From positions 23,755,084 through 23,819,083 of the forward strand of contig NC_073303.1 of the NCBI RefSeq assembly GCF_027595985.1: DNA of 64,000 bases. Direction: 5' to 3'. Made by a program: the position numbers and the translations under genes. How positions within the stretch are numbered: position 1 is the first letter of the stretch; the number at the start of each line of letters is the position of its first letter. The notes under the pieces are model-generated. The model was not told the origin of the DNA, made no database searches, and worked only from the letters and a program-made list of their open reading frames with translations. This stretch comes from Sorex araneus. Its lineage: Eukaryota > Chordata > Mammalia > Eulipotyphla > Soricidae. Below are positions 19,790 to 31,346 of the stretch, in pieces.

Positions 19790-20255
19790 AACGTCACCCA
19801 TGTGCATTGTACTTCTCTGGTCCAACTGTCACTCTTCTCCTGGCTCAGTCCGCAGCAGCCACACTGGCCTCTGCTCTTTCTTGAGACTCAGGAGTTTTGC
19901 ATTTACTCTCCTCTGCCTTGAACATTCTTTTTTGGAAGGCTACCTGGCTCTTCTTTTCTTGCAGAATTTCCATTCTTTGAAAATCATCCTTCATCATTAA
20001 AGATTAAATCATATCAGCACCCCCTGTTGTCCTAATGCAGTCTAATAATAACAACACACCTCTGTAGCACTAGTCACCCCCTAACTTGCTTGAGTATCTC
20101 CTTATTGCCTGCTGGTTCTATTTTGTCACCAGGAAAATGAAAACTGCCTAAGGACAGGGATCTTTAATTTCCAACTTCCTGGAACCCCTCTGTGAGTTTT
20201 TGCTGGCTAAGTGAATGGCCCAGATGGGTAAATGAATAAATCCTTTCTGTTGGGG
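19790..20255 (+). mobile_element. L2 LINE 3' end, ancient
   Basis: Order of diffuse matches: TGGCTCAGTCCGCAGCAG, GGAAGGCTACCTGGCTCTTC, CTCTGTAGCACTAGTCACCC, GCCTAAGGACAGGGATCTTT, and a GGTAAATGAATAAA end. This follows the 3' part of L2. Confidence 0.55.
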
Positions 20256-20930
20256 GGGAGGGGGAAGAGGGAAGTATTCTATAGGATACCTGCTCTCTCT
20301 TTACATCTCTAAAGAAATTCCACCACAGCTCCTTTTCCTCCTTAGAAAAAACATTCAAGAATTTCCCTAAAACAAGACAAAAGAAACGAAGTCTAAGCAT
20401 TTTCCTCTGGCTCCGTTCCCAGTTATCTGACAATTTTGCTCCAGGCAGAGCAGGGTCTCAAACCCAGGGTTCATCCATGCTAGGCCCCTTGACAACATCC
20501 ACTCAAGGATTCTGTCTTGCTCCATCCATTCTTGTGGTGCTGCAGGTTCGACCATCGTCAATATTCATCCCCTATTCCCATACCCCCAGAGCCATGCCTC
20601 ACAGACTTCTCAGGCTTAGCCCTGTGGAAGTCATCACCATCCTCCCAAACTCTCCTTTCTCCTTAGTCCTCATAGATTCTGTCTTGCAAAGCTCATTCCA
20701 AATATAAATGTTCCTCAAGATCCTTCAGTGTTATTTTCCAAGTCATTCTCGAATCTACCTTCTTTTAAGGATCCTGTTTGGCTAGCTGGTCATTGCTGTG
20801 GTAATGGCTGAATGAGCTAAATACCTTCATTTTCTAATATTTTGATAAGTTAAATTTAAAAAAACTTATAATTTGAAGTAAATGTGATAGTGGTAATGTT
20901 CACCCTAACTTTTTTGTTGATATAAATTTG
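20256..20930. other. no recognisable feature
   Basis: Unique-looking sequence; nothing recognised. Confidence 0.4.
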
Positions 20931-20934
20931 AAAC

Positions 20935-21029
20935 ACCTGGCTCTGTGTTCAGTGGAATCACTCTTGGCATGGCTCTGGATACTATATGGTGTCAAGGATC
21001 AAACTTAAGCCAGCCATGTATAAGGCAAT
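20935..21029 (-). mobile_element. old A-type SINE fragment
   Basis: GGCTCTGTGTTCAGTGGAAT...CTATATGGTGTCAAGGATCA resembles a reverse A-type body. It is interrupted by the next SINE. Confidence 0.6.
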
Positions 21030-21039
21030 CACTTTGCCT

Positions 21040-21283
21040 GTATCACTGTCACTGTCATCCCGTTGCTCATCGATTTGCTCAAGCGGGCACCAGTAACGGA
21101 TCTATTGTTAGACTTGTTACTGTTTTTGGCATATCGAATACGCCACGGTAGCTTGCCAGGCTCTGCCATGCAGGCAAGATACTCTTCGTAGCTTGCCGTG
21201 CTCTCCAAGAGGGATGGAGGAATTAAACCCGGGTCAGCCTCGTGCAAGGCAAATGCCCGACTGCTATGCTATAAACCTGCTAG
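21040..21283 (-). mobile_element. B-type SINE with 10-bp TSD
   Basis: Full-length reverse copy. CACTTTGCCT at 21030-21039 and 21284-21293. Confidence 0.92.
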
Positions 21284-21299
21284 CACTTTGCCTAACTAT

Positions 21300-22230
21300 T
21301 ATTTATTTAACATCTGTTTAAAACTTTCTGAGGTTCCTGGATCTGGGTATCTGACTGATTTCTCATCTTAATTTTATTTTTGACTATTATTTCTTCAAGG
21401 AACAATTCTGCACATTTCTTTTCCTTTTCTGAAATCCCCAGGTTGTTTCTCCTGATTCTGTCACAGATAGTTGGATGTCATCTTCAGTGTTCGCCATTTT
21501 TGTCTTCATTTTGATGGACTTAAAAAAAAAAAGATTTACACTGTTTGTGAGCTCATTGATTGGATTTTCGGCTTTTCCAAACTGCTGCTGAGTTGTCTAT
21601 TGTATTTTTACATTCAGTTGACACATTCCTGTGGCTGTGTGGTCTCCATTTAGACTTGTCTCAAATGTTGTCTTGTCGAAGAACGCTTCTGATTTCTATC
21701 CTCATTTCTGTGAACATAATTAAGATTGCTGACTTCTCAGGTAGCTTGCATAACTGTTGTAGCTGGAGTTATTTCTAGGATGCTGTCCTCATATGTAAGG
21801 GTGGGTGAGGTACTCCTTCCTCATTATGTCAGGTGATCCGTGGTATTCTACTTACAGCCCAGAGGCTTGGGTATATGAGCTGTAAATGGTGAGTACCTTG
21901 GGGATTCTTGAACACTAAGTTTGAAAGGACCTGGGTATTGATCAGAACGGTAAGGTTGCCAGTATTAGCAGCTCCCAGACTTCTGTAGTCACATAGACCT
22001 GGGTGGTAGTGAGAGAATTTGTGCCAGGATGAGTTTCAGAGGAGGCAGGGGTGTCAGTTCTCTCTGGCAAACAGTTTATTCCCTGAGCCCAGCAAGAGCC
22101 TAAAGCAGTCAGAGAGGGGCCCCTGATTAATTTATTATGCTATGGCAAGTACACAAGTCTAACTGAAGCCAGCTTTCTTGAAGTCAAATATGTACTGGAT
22201 GGGAATGAATGTGCCTCTCAAGAAAACGCA
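21300..22230. other. no recognisable feature
   Basis: AT-rich to balanced sequence with no recognised repeat or gene. Confidence 0.4.
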
Positions 22231-22234
22231 TTCT

Positions 22235-22412
22235 TGGGACCCGAACAATAGGACAACTGGAAGGGCCCTGGCCTCACATGCACCCAATCTGAGTTCAATC
22301 CCCTGCTTTCTATATGGTCCTCGGAGCACTGCCAATAGTGATGCCCTAGAACAAAGCCTGGAGTAAGTCCTGAACACAGTTGGGTGTGGCCCAACAAAAT
22401 CATAAAAAAGGG
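22235..22412 (+). mobile_element. old A-type SINE
   Basis: GAGTTCAATCCCCTGCTTTC, CTATATGGTCCTCGGAGCAC, GGGTGTGGCCCAACAAAA. Confidence 0.75.
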
Positions 22413-22414
22413 TA

Positions 22415-22562
22415 GGAGAGGGAGTTTGGACACTGGTGGGGGAAAGTTGATACTGGTGACAAGGTTAGTGTTGAAAGATTGTATGCCTACAACTCAACAA
22501 TGAACAATTTTGTAAGTCATGGTGCTCTCATAAAATAAAATTTTAAAATAAGCAAATAAATT
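22415..22562 (+). mobile_element. L1 3' end
   Basis: TTTGGACACTGGTGGGGGAA, AACTCAACAATGAACAATTT and an A-rich end. Confidence 0.65.
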
Positions 22563-22854
22563 TGAATGCAGACAAAAAACAGAAAAAGATCGTGTTTGAC
22601 CCTCCACCCCTTTTTGTTTACCTAATTCTGAGTGGTCCTTCTTCCCTCTTGTCCTTCCCCATTACTCAGTCCTTCCAGATTGTCTGAAATATTCCCCCCA
22701 TCAGGCAGATGAGACCCGCTCACACCACAACTCTAAGTCCTTCCACGTCATTACAGTACCTAACACCTTTCAAGATGCAAAGCCAGCCCTTGGCTCTCTG
22801 CAGAAGACACTCTTCTCACTCACACTTTCACTTTTCCTAAAATTTTAGCTGCTC

Positions 22855-23043
22855 TGGGGCTGGAGCGCTAGCACAGCAGGTAGGGCGTTTGCCTTGCACA
22901 CGACTGACCCGGGTTCGATTCCCAGCATCCCATATGGTCCCCTGAGTACCACCAGGGGTAATTCCTGAGTGCATGAGCCAGGGGTAACCCCTGTGCATCA
23001 CCGGGTGTGACTCAAAAAGCAAAAAAGTAAAAAAAAAAAAAAA
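22855..23043 (+). mobile_element. A-type SINE with 11-bp TSD
   Basis: Near-consensus copy. TTTAGCTGCTC at 22844-22854 and 23044-23054. Confidence 0.95.
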
Positions 23044-23171
23044 TTTAGCTGCTCAGAACTGAATTCATACTGGCTCTTTTGCTTGGAGGCTCTGACCCTT
23101 CCAGTAAGTTTATAGTTGTACTTCTCCTTTTCCTTTGAAATAAAAGTTTTATTTAGAGAAATATGAAGAAA

Positions 23172-23334
23172 GATGAGCCTGGCAAGCTACTGAGAGTATC
23201 GCGCCCTCACAGCAGAGCCTGGCAAGCTACCCGTGGCATAGTGGATATGCCCAAAACAGTAACAATAAGTCTCACATTGAGAGACGTTACTGGTGCCCAC
23301 TCGAACAAATCGATGAGCAACGGGATGACAGTGA
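23172..23334 (+). mobile_element. 5'-truncated B-type SINE
   Basis: Begins inside the body (GAGCCTGGCAAGCTACTGAG). It carries the AACAATAAGTCTC...GAGAGACGTT diagnostic shared with copies at 43274 and 53398. Confidence 0.88.
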
Positions 23335-23335
23335 T

Positions 23336-23530
23336 TGTTCCAACACCACATTTACCACCAGAGAACCCGCTTCCCTCAACCAGTGTCCCTAGAACCCCTC
23401 CGATACACCCACCCTGCACCCCCAGGTAAGCTCAGTTCTGTAGACAAATCTGTAGTTATAATGACTTTGCTACTTGCTGTTACCTTACTATGTTTCTTTA
23501 TATCCCACATATGAGAAAGATATTTTGTTG
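23336..23530 (-). mobile_element. old L1 3' end
   Basis: CCACCAGAGAACCCGCTTCC...AACCAGTGTCCCTAGAACCC then TATATCCCACATATGAGAAA, in reverse L1 order. Confidence 0.55.
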
Positions 23531-24575
23531 TTTTTTAATTGTGTGTGTGTTTGGGGGGGTGACACCAACACACCTATAGATGAATAAAGGTAAAAGTTCA
23601 AAATTGCACAAAATTGTAAATCAATGATAAGTTGATAAAAACATTTTTTAAAAACTTCATCTTTCTTTTTATAGAGGTATATAAATTCTAAAAATTAACT
23701 GTATGAATAATTCTCTGCTAATATTCTTTAAAAATTAATATAAAATAAATAGATCCTGCAAATATATAGCTTAGTGGGAGTGAGGAGAGGAGAAATTTCT
23801 AAAAAGTTTAAGTAAAATCTGATTAGGCTTCTAAAAGTATAGAGGTCTGTTTTATCCTAAAAAGAGCATATTGGATTTATGCTAGAAAATATTACATTAT
23901 AGATACAGGCTCACCTTCAGTAACTCCCTTATAAAGATTATTCTTTGAATGCTTACACATCATACATATATTTCTATAAGTCTAGTCCGTCATCCTGAAT
24001 TGAAGTTGGTTAACTCACCTGCTCAATCTAAGATTTACAATTTTTGAAGTCATGGAATTTATCTCTGTGCAATTTTGTCCATTCCTGGCATAGAACAAGT
24101 GCTGAATACCGTTTATTTTAATGGAATAACTTATTTTCCTGTCAATCCCTAGCATAGCAGAAAGCCAAATAAATCTTAATTAAATGAGACAAATGGATTC
24201 TGACTTTCCATTTTGAGAATAACCTAAAAAAATGAGGAGAATTTTCACCTGGGCTCTGAAGAAAGGAGACTATACTGCTAACTTAGAGGCCCCACCCCCT
24301 CCGCACTGGGGGGATGAGTGGGTCCAGAGTCATTCAGTGATTGGGGTGGCTGGTCATGACTGGAAGGGGGCGAGAAAGGAGTGAATTGGAGCAGGGACTT
24401 GTATCAGGGTGATGGCAAGTAACCCCAAAGTCACTGGACTCTCAGTTCCCATTGGTAGGAAGAATAACAGAGCAACAGTTCAAAGTGGTGGCATAGAAAG
24501 AAGAGGGCCACAGCCACAGACAGAGTTCGAGCACTAACCAAGGAGAGTGCTGTTTCCTGCACGAGAACCCTTTGG
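23531..24575. other. AT-rich, apparently unique
   Basis: No repeat or gene recognised with confidence. 24090-24160 has a weak L2/MIR-like end (CCTGGCATAGAACAAGTGCT). Confidence 0.4.
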
Positions 24576-24579
24576 AGTT

Positions 24580-24750
24580 TTGGGGTTTGAGAGATAGTCA
24601 GTTGTTAAGGCACTTCTTTGTGCGAGGTCAATCCTGCTTCGGTTCCCACCCAGCATCACATATGGTCCCATAGACACCACCTGGGTCGCTACTGAGCACA
24701 GGACCGGGAATAGCCCCTGAACACAGTCAGGGGTGGCCCAAATCTCCCCT
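24580..24750 (+). mobile_element. old A-type SINE
   Basis: GAGATAGTCAGTTGTTAAGG head, CATATGGTCCCATAGACACC, CAGGGGTGGCCCAAA end. Confidence 0.75.
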
Positions 24751-24808
24751 TCCAAAACAATTGAACAGTCAAACAAACAAACCCACAGAAAAATCTTTTT
24801 ATTTTATG

Positions 24809-24853
24809 GGGAGAAAGAGAGAGACTGAGACAGAGACAGAGAGAGACAGAGAG

Positions 24854-24907
<54 letters not shown>

Positions 24908-24952
24908 TGTGTGTGTGTGTGTGTATGTATATATGTGTGTGCGTGTATGTCT

Positions 24953-24994
<42 letters not shown>
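24809..24994. repeat. compound (GA)n(GT)n microsatellite
   Basis: Impure GA repeats, pure (GA)n to about 24905, then (GT)n with TATG interruptions to 24994. Confidence 0.97.
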
Positions 24995-24995
<1 letters not shown>

Positions 24996-24996
24996 C

Positions 24997-25195
24997 AGGC
25001 CACACCCATCAGTAACTGGTGGCTACTCCCAATGCAATGCTCAGGGGTTATTTTGTTCAGTAGTGACTGGTCTTAGTGTCTGGTAGACCCTAACTCCTGG
25101 GAGTGTTATGGGCCACGTAGTGCAGAGATTGTCTCTGGGGTTCGTATGTGATTTGCACAAGCTCCAGCCTTTTGTACTATCTCCCAAGCTCTAAA
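24997..25195 (-). mobile_element. old A-type SINE
   Basis: GGCCACACCCATCAGTAACT, GCAATGCTCAGGGGTTATTT and TGTACTATCTCCCAAGCTCT in reverse A-type order. Confidence 0.65.
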
Positions 25196-25197
25196 GA

Positions 25198-25350
25198 CCC
25201 TTTTTGGACTCATGGGAAGGGGGTGAGGGAGAGGTTTGGGAGGCATTCTGGGGGTGGGGACCAAATGGAGCGGCAGGATTTGAACCACCTTCAGGGACAC
25301 AGTCTCATGCAAGCAAGTGTCTTTACCTCTGTACTAACTCCCTAATCCAA
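25198..25350 (-). mobile_element. old A-type SINE-like fragment
   Basis: Reverse head remnants (AAGCAAGTGTCTTTACCTCT, GTACTAACTCCC). Strongly diverged. Confidence 0.45.
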
Positions 25351-25740
25351 ATTATCGACTCTTAAACTCAGGTACCCCAAATTCCATTTAATGTGTGTCT
25401 GAAGAGGCATGGATTAAATGTCTAAATTAAAGGTACCTCTCATAGGAATTCCATGCCATCACCTCTCAAGGAGGCTTCTCCATCATGAAGCAGGAAAAAG
25501 AATGAGTGTAACTGAGAATATGTGACCTAATCCCAATGGGAGGAACTGGTATAAAATTGTGTGATCAACTAAAAGTGGAAACTTTAATTCATTCACTAGG
25601 TTTTTGATCACATTTCACCTTTGAAAACTAGGGTGTGTTTTAATCTCACGTCAACTTATTAGTTCACACTATTTGGGACTAGTTTGGTATTTACAAATTC
25701 CTCATTGGTCTGAATGTCATCATCCAAGCTTTTAGTAAGA
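25351..25740. other. no recognisable feature
   Basis: Unique-looking; nothing recognised. Confidence 0.4.
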
Positions 25741-25745
25741 GATTT

Positions 25746-25990
25746 TATAGCACAGTGGGTAGGGTGTTTGCCTTGCACGCAGCTGGCCCAGGTTTGATTC
25801 CTCCACCCCTCTCGGAGAGCCCGGCAAGCTCCCGAGAGTATCCTGCCCACACAGCAGAGCCTGGCAAGCTACCCGTGGCGTATTCGATATGCCAGAAACA
25901 GTAACAACAAGTCTCACAACGGAGATGTTACTGGTGCCCACTGGAGCAAATCGATGAGCAACAGGATGACATTGACAGTGACAGTGACCA
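25746..25990 (+). mobile_element. B-type SINE
   Basis: Head lacks the first bases (starts TTTATAGCACAGTGGGTAGG). Full body and (CAGTGA)n tail. Confidence 0.92.
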
Positions 25991-26800
25991 TTGAAATCTC
26001 TTACACTTTGTTTATAGTAGTTCATTATAACACCTGGAAAAGGTGAATGAATGGCTGTTTGGGTAGGTCTCTGGATTTCTATTTCACTGAGAATTAGGTC
26101 TCCTAGAAATTCTCTTACCTATTCAGAATTGGGTTACGTGTTTCACTGGTTGTGTCAGTTTGGTTTTTGCTGCTGCAGGTCCCCTTTCTTGCAGATGTAA
26201 TGGCATGTTTCACTCCCTCTTTCTTGAGTCATATACCCTTTTAGATCTCTAGCCAAACCATTGAAATTTTGTAACAACATTCTGAAAATCTGAGTTAATA
26301 ACAATTATTAAGGCCTCCCATTGGCAAATGATTGCCACATCTGCAATTATAAATTTTCTAAAGTCACAGCAAAAACAGCAAAAAACACCAGCAAAAATCA
26401 AATTTTTTAACCAATTTCCCTAAAGTAATGCCATTCTATTTGTTACCAATAAAAAGTGATTTTTCTTAGTTCTTACACTCTACAAATGTAAGGGGGATGG
26501 GTGCCCCAAGTAACTCTCAGGGGTCCCTGGAGCCACTGTTGGAGATACATGGCCAACTCCATTGGTAGTTCGGTGCCAAGACCAAGGATGTAATGCTGTT
26601 CCAGCCTGGGGGTACTGGGATCTGCCATGACCACACTGGCAGTGCTCAGAGGCCTCCAGAGTCACCCTTTGCAGAATTTGGAAGCCTTCAGGGCTATACC
26701 TGGAGATGATCAGGACACCTTGCTGTCCCAAGGATGGAACCAGTTGCCAAGCATGCAACCTAACCCTTTCACAACCTCCCCAGCCTTTAAAAATATATTT
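25991..26800. other. mostly unclassified
   Basis: 26500-26770 may be a very old reverse SINE (GCAGTGCTCAGAGGCCTCCA). The rest is unrecognised. Confidence 0.35.
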
Positions 26801-26808
26801 TTTATTGG

Positions 26809-26958
26809 GGCCAGAGCAAAAGTACACTGGGCAGGGTGCTACACACGGCCAATCCAGGTTCAATCCCTGGCATCCATATGGTTATGAGGGTACAGCCAGG
26901 ATTAATTCCTGAGCACAGAGCTAGGAGTGATCCCTGAGCACTACAGAGTGTGGCCCCA
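26809..26958 (+). mobile_element. A-type SINE interrupted at its tail
   Basis: GGGGCCAGAGCAAAAGTACA head, GTGTGGCCCCAAAAG end. A B-type SINE entered the tail. Confidence 0.85.
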
Positions 26959-26968
26959 AAAGTAAAAC

Positions 26969-27214
26969 ACTGTCACTGTCACGGTCATCCCGTTGTTCAT
27001 CAATTTGCTCGAATGGGCACTAGTAATGTCTCCATTGTGAGACTTGTTACTGTTTTGGGCATATCGAATACACCATGGGTAGCTTGCCAGGCTCTTCCGT
27101 GCAGGCGAGATACTCTTGGTAGCTTGCCGGGCTCTCAGAGAGGGGCGGAGGAATCGACCCCATGTCGGCCACGTGCAAGGCAAACGCCCTACCGCTGTGC
27201 TATCGATCTAGCCC
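26969..27214 (-). mobile_element. B-type SINE with 10-bp TSD
   Basis: Reverse full-length copy. AAAGTAAAAC at 26959-26968 and 27215-27224 lies inside the A-type tail. Confidence 0.92.
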
Positions 27215-27399
27215 AAAGTAAAACAAAGCAAAACAAAATGCATTAAAGTAACACTGCAGTTCATCTTTATGTAAGTTGTAGGTGGTCATCATTAAGAATC
27301 AACATCTGTAGCTACTGCATTGAGTTCTCCACTAAAAATCCAATTTGGTTTTCCACCATATTGCTGACTACTTACACTCAACTTACCGGTAATCACTAA

Positions 27400-27572
27400 T
27401 TTGGTCATATCGTGTAAACATTTTTTTAGTAATTTCAAGTGCTGTGTTTTCCTTTATATCACACCTGAGTGAAATCAGTGTGTCTTTTTCCATCTGACTG
27501 ATTTCACTAAGCCTAGTACTTTCTAGAATTATGCAGATTACTACAAATGGAAGAATGCCATTTAAAAAGAGG
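27400..27572 (-). mobile_element. old L1 3' UTR fragment
   Basis: TTTATATCACACCTGAGTGA, TTTTTCCATCTGACTGATTT, CACTAAGCCTAGTACTTTCT. Reverse ORF2-end / 3' UTR order. Confidence 0.65.
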
Positions 27573-27573
27573 T

Positions 27574-27735
27574 AAAGGAGGACCAGAGCAGGGAGGGTGT
27601 TTACTTTGCACGAGGCCGACCTGGGTTCAATCCCCAGCATCCCATATGGTCCCCCGAGTACCACCAGGAGTAGTTCCTGAGTGGTCAAGAGGAATCCCTG
27701 AGCATTGCAAATGTGATCCAAAAAGAAAAAAAAAA
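27574..27735 (+). mobile_element. A-type SINE, partly deleted head
   Basis: ACCAGAGCAGGGAGGGTGTT lacks part of the head. The end is GTGATCCAAAAAG. Confidence 0.85.
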
Positions 27736-27779
27736 TTAAAGTATATTTTACTTTTTTTTTATGCGAGTCATGAAAATTA

Positions 27780-28285
27780 AGTCTGTATTTCATCCTTAAA
27801 AACATCTCAATTCAAACCTGCCTGCCCATTTCAAATGTTCAGAAGGCCCAAACTAGCTACCACATTGCCTAGCATAGCTTTATACCCAATTATGCTAAAA
27901 CTATTCTTGCTATTTATTATTTCCCACAAATACTAAAGTAATCCTTTACACTGATGTATTTAGTTTGCAAAAACGTTGACAAGAGTTTTTAAAAGTCCCT
28001 GAAGATCTAAAACGGAGCCAGTTTGAAGTAGTTTTTAAATCTACCTTATGAACTCAAATCTTGTGACTTTTGCTTCTTCCCTTGCTCATAACTTGAATAT
28101 TAATGTGCCCGACAATATCATTTGAAATATTCAGCACCTTAGTAGGGGGTCACTAATCATTTTGACAATTTCCCTTATTTTCACTTTCCATTGTTTTTCA
28201 TCTTCACTATCTTAGCCTATCATTTTTTAAAAAGTAGATTAATCTATACTTAAAAAGATATCAACTAAACAAATAAATTGGAAAA
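27780..28285. other. no recognisable feature
   Basis: AT-rich; nothing recognised. Confidence 0.4.
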
Positions 28286-28289
28286 ATGT

Positions 28290-28920
28290 TTGATCTTCCT
28301 AAAGACAAATAAGTGCAAAATAAAATAATAATTGAGAACAATTTTGCCTATTCAACTAGTAATTTATTTTTAAAAGGAATCAGAAAATGAGGATAAAACC
28401 TTCTAAACACACTGTTGGTGATATTGTCACCTCCTTTGAGGAAAGCTTTTAACAATGTGAGTCAACTATATTAAAGATATTTATTTCATCTGATCCTATA
28501 ACTGTCATGCAGGTAATCTGTCCTTGAGCAATGATTAGATATATTAACTATGACATTTACATGGAATGTTTATCATGAATATATTTTTTAAAGCAAAAAG
28601 TAAAAACAACTTCAATGTTCAAAATGATAAGCTGGGACTAATAAATAATTGTACTGTATTAGTTATGTAACATATTCAATATATCTGAAAGTATTGCTAT
28701 AGAAATCTTTCAACCATAAAAAATAGAATTAGAATGTTAAGTAAAAAGAATAGAAGAAAACTACATATACATATTTCTATAAAGTATATAGGTCATGAGA
28801 TGCTATCAAAAAATACCCCAAAATGAAAACATGGGTTCTCCTTGGGTAGTTGAATATAAATGATTATTTTTAATGTTGCAAATTTTTATTGCACTTTTTA
28901 AAAGTCATGAATATGTTGTG
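28290..28920 (+). mobile_element. ancient L1 3' end (L1M-like)
   Basis: Diffuse order of matches to an old mammalian L1 end: CACACTGTTGGTGATATTGT, CAACTTCAATGTTCAAAATG, GTTAAGTAAAAAGAATAGAA, CCCAAAATGAAAACATGGGT, TGCACTTTTTAAAAGTCATG. Confidence 0.55.
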
Positions 28921-29057
28921 GTGTTGTAGAAGCAAATTTTGTCATTTTCTAATGTCCCCAAAAGATCTGGACTATGATCCTAACAAACTGTGGAACCTGA
29001 GACTATATTTATAATGCTTTTTGATATCAGTTTTCCCTTCTTTAACACAAAAAGTAG

Positions 29058-29245
29058 AGGAGCCAGAGAGATAGTATACAGGATATTCAAAAGTTTCAGG
29101 ATGCCAACTCTAGTTTGATCCCTTGTACCAAAGATGCTTCCATAAGCACCACCAGGAGGGACCCTTGAGAATAGTCAGGAGTTAGCTCCGAGCATTGTCA
29201 GGTTTGGCGAACAAACAAATGAACAACAACAACAACAAAATGAGC
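29058..29245 (+). mobile_element. old A-type SINE
   Basis: AGCCAGAGAGATAGTATACA head, CATAAGCACCACCAGGAGGG, then an AAC-rich tail. Confidence 0.75.
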
Positions 29246-29660
29246 AGATCTAAATGACATTCTAAAATGTCCAGCTTTAAAATTCTGATTGTTACAGAAC
29301 TTAAGCCAAAACAATCTCCCTTGTGGTTTTATAATGTAAGAGAGCAATATGAAATATGAAAAGCATCATACCATTTTACATGGACACTATTATTAGAACA
29401 ACTCGTTGTTTTAATAATATGACTACTTTGTATGTTGGATTTTGGCAAAAAAATAATAGTGAAATGATGCTAAGTGTCAATTTACGTGCATATTTTAGTC
29501 TTCCCTCTTTGGATTGGTCAACAATGAAAACTGTCAACAAGTTGACGTCATTGTAATGGCAGTTCTTCTAAACAAATGTGTTTGATCCATACCTTGTATG
29601 GAGATGGAGCTTGCTTCATAGTTATTGCTAAAAAAATGTTCTTTTAAAAAATACTTTTTG
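29246..29660. other. no recognisable feature
   Basis: AT-rich unique-looking sequence. Confidence 0.4.
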
Positions 29661-29667
29661 AGAATCT

Positions 29668-29862
29668 TTTTTTTTTTTTTTTGGCTTTTAGGCCATACCC
29701 AACAGTACTCAGGGATTACTCCTGGACTCCTGGCTCTTGTGCTCAGGGTATCGCTCCAGGAGGGCATCTGAGAGACCATCTGCAGTGTCAAAAATAAAAC
29801 CTGGGCCAGCCACATGCAAGGCAAGCACCTTAACCTCTGGACTATCTCTTCTGCCAGATTTT
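29668..29862 (-). mobile_element. old A-type SINE
   Basis: Poly(T), GGCCATACCCAACAGTACTC, GTGCTCAGGGTATCGCTCC, GCAAGGCAAGCACCTTAACC. Confidence 0.8.
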
Positions 29863-29879
29863 GAGAAATTTTAAAAACT

Positions 29880-30113
29880 AGGGCTAGCGGGATTTGACAT
29901 CTGGGTGAGGAAATGCAATGGTTTAAAGGGGGGATGTCTGGAGGGCCCTGGGCCTCAGAGTATCGAGAGGAGAAGAAACTAAACAGTGGAGGGGAAGGGG
30001 AGAAGAAAAGCAACGGGGACCGGGCCAAGGGGATTCGTGTATATCAGTGTTGTTCAGGAACGAGAAGCTAAGTGTCCAAAGCACTGAGTGAACAACACTG
30101 AAATCAAGAGACC
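29880..30113 (+). other. unclassified purine-rich sequence
   Basis: May be the upstream part of the L1 3' end at 30299-30475, split by the SINE. Not certain. Confidence 0.3.
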
Positions 30114-30290
30114 CAAACTTGGGGCTGGAGCGATAGCACAGCGGGTAGGGCAGTTGCCTTGCACGCGGCCAACCCGGGTTTGATTCCCAGCATCCCATAT
30201 GGTCCCCTGAGCACTGCCAGGAGTGATTCCTGAGTGCAGAGCCAGGAGTAACCCCTGTGCATTGCCGGGTGTGACCCAAAAAGCAAAAAA
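30114..30290 (+). mobile_element. A-type SINE
   Basis: Near-consensus body (GGGGCTGGAGCGATAGCACA). AAGAGACC at 30106-30113 and 30291-30298 is a plausible short TSD. Confidence 0.92.
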
Positions 30291-30298
30291 AAGAGACC

Positions 30299-30475
30299 GG
30301 GAGGGGGGATGGGGGTTGGGGGAGGGGAGCCTGCTGTGAGGGACTCTGGAAACACTGGTGGAGGGAACTTGACACTTGTGGAGGGATCCGTGATGGCACA
30401 TTGTATGTCAAAAACTGAACTATCTCTGTAACTCACAATGATTTAGTAAAATAAAATTTGAGGGAAATTTTTTTA
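30299..30475 (+). mobile_element. L1 3' end
   Basis: GGAGGGGAGCCTGCTGTGAG, CACTGGTGGAGGGAACTTGA, CTCACAATGATTTAGTAAAA. Confidence 0.7.
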
Positions 30476-30885
30476 AATAAAACAGCTGGATGAGCCTGAA
30501 AAACGAGAAAGAAAAAAACAAAATGTCAACTGATGCTAGCATCTCAGTGCTAGCATTATCAGTCCATTTAGTAGTTGCTAACTTTACTTTTTTCCCCCTG
30601 AATTTGATTTTTTTTTTATTTGGTCATCAAAGCACTGAGATTGTTTAAAGGAAGGGGCTCACTTCACCTTCTGGCCTTTCATTTTAGAGTATATCACGTA
30701 GGAAAGCTGACAAACAGGGCATCTTGAGGAAAAAGGGGTAGTGTCAGAAAAACAGGACAATGATGTATTTTCTGCTGCTGCTCATCTAAAATGAAGAGTG
30801 CAACCAGTATTAGAGTCTAAGAATGATTTTGAAGGTAAAAGGAGAGTAAGTTACAAACAGGAGGAAGCATTTGAGTGAGTTTTCT
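30476..30885. other. no recognisable feature
   Basis: Unique-looking; nothing recognised. Confidence 0.4.
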
Positions 30886-30889
30886 GCTA

Positions 30890-31094
30890 GGGAGGGAAGG
30901 AGGGAGGGAGGGAGGGAGGAAGGGAGGGAGGGAAGGAAGGAAGGAAGGAAGGAAGGAAGGAAGGAAGGAAGGAAGGAAGGAAGGAAGGAAGGAAGGAAGG
31001 AAGGAAGGAAGGAAGGAAGGAAGGAAGGAAGGAAGGGAGGGAGGGAGGGAGGGAGGGAGGGAGGGAGGGAGGGAGGGAGGGAGGGAGGGAGGGA
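30890..31094. repeat. (GGGA)n(GGAA)n(GGGA)n array
   Basis: About 205 bp of tetranucleotide repeats with a central (GGAA) block of roughly 30 units. Long open frames here are artefacts. Confidence 0.98.
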
Positions 31095-31346
31095 CATTCC
31101 CTTTCACTTCTGCCAAGAAACCATTTCTTCTATTTCCTCCATTATCAACTTTTTCTAATTAATGTGTGGGAATTTTTCTATTTACTTCATCTGTATGCTT
31201 TGTTACAACCATTTTGTAAGGTGAGCAGTGTTTTATTATTGTTCTGACACTCATTTACTTTATGATACATGATGTTGAGCAAATTTTCATGTGCTTATTA
31301 GTCATTTGTGGATCTTTATTTTTTCATTCTAGGGATGTAACCATGA

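Noticed and set aside
30817-31162. Open frames over the GGAA/GGGA array
   Set aside because: Periodic repeat without stops; same artefact as above. Likewise 32304-32702, 36741-37114 and 45095-45838.
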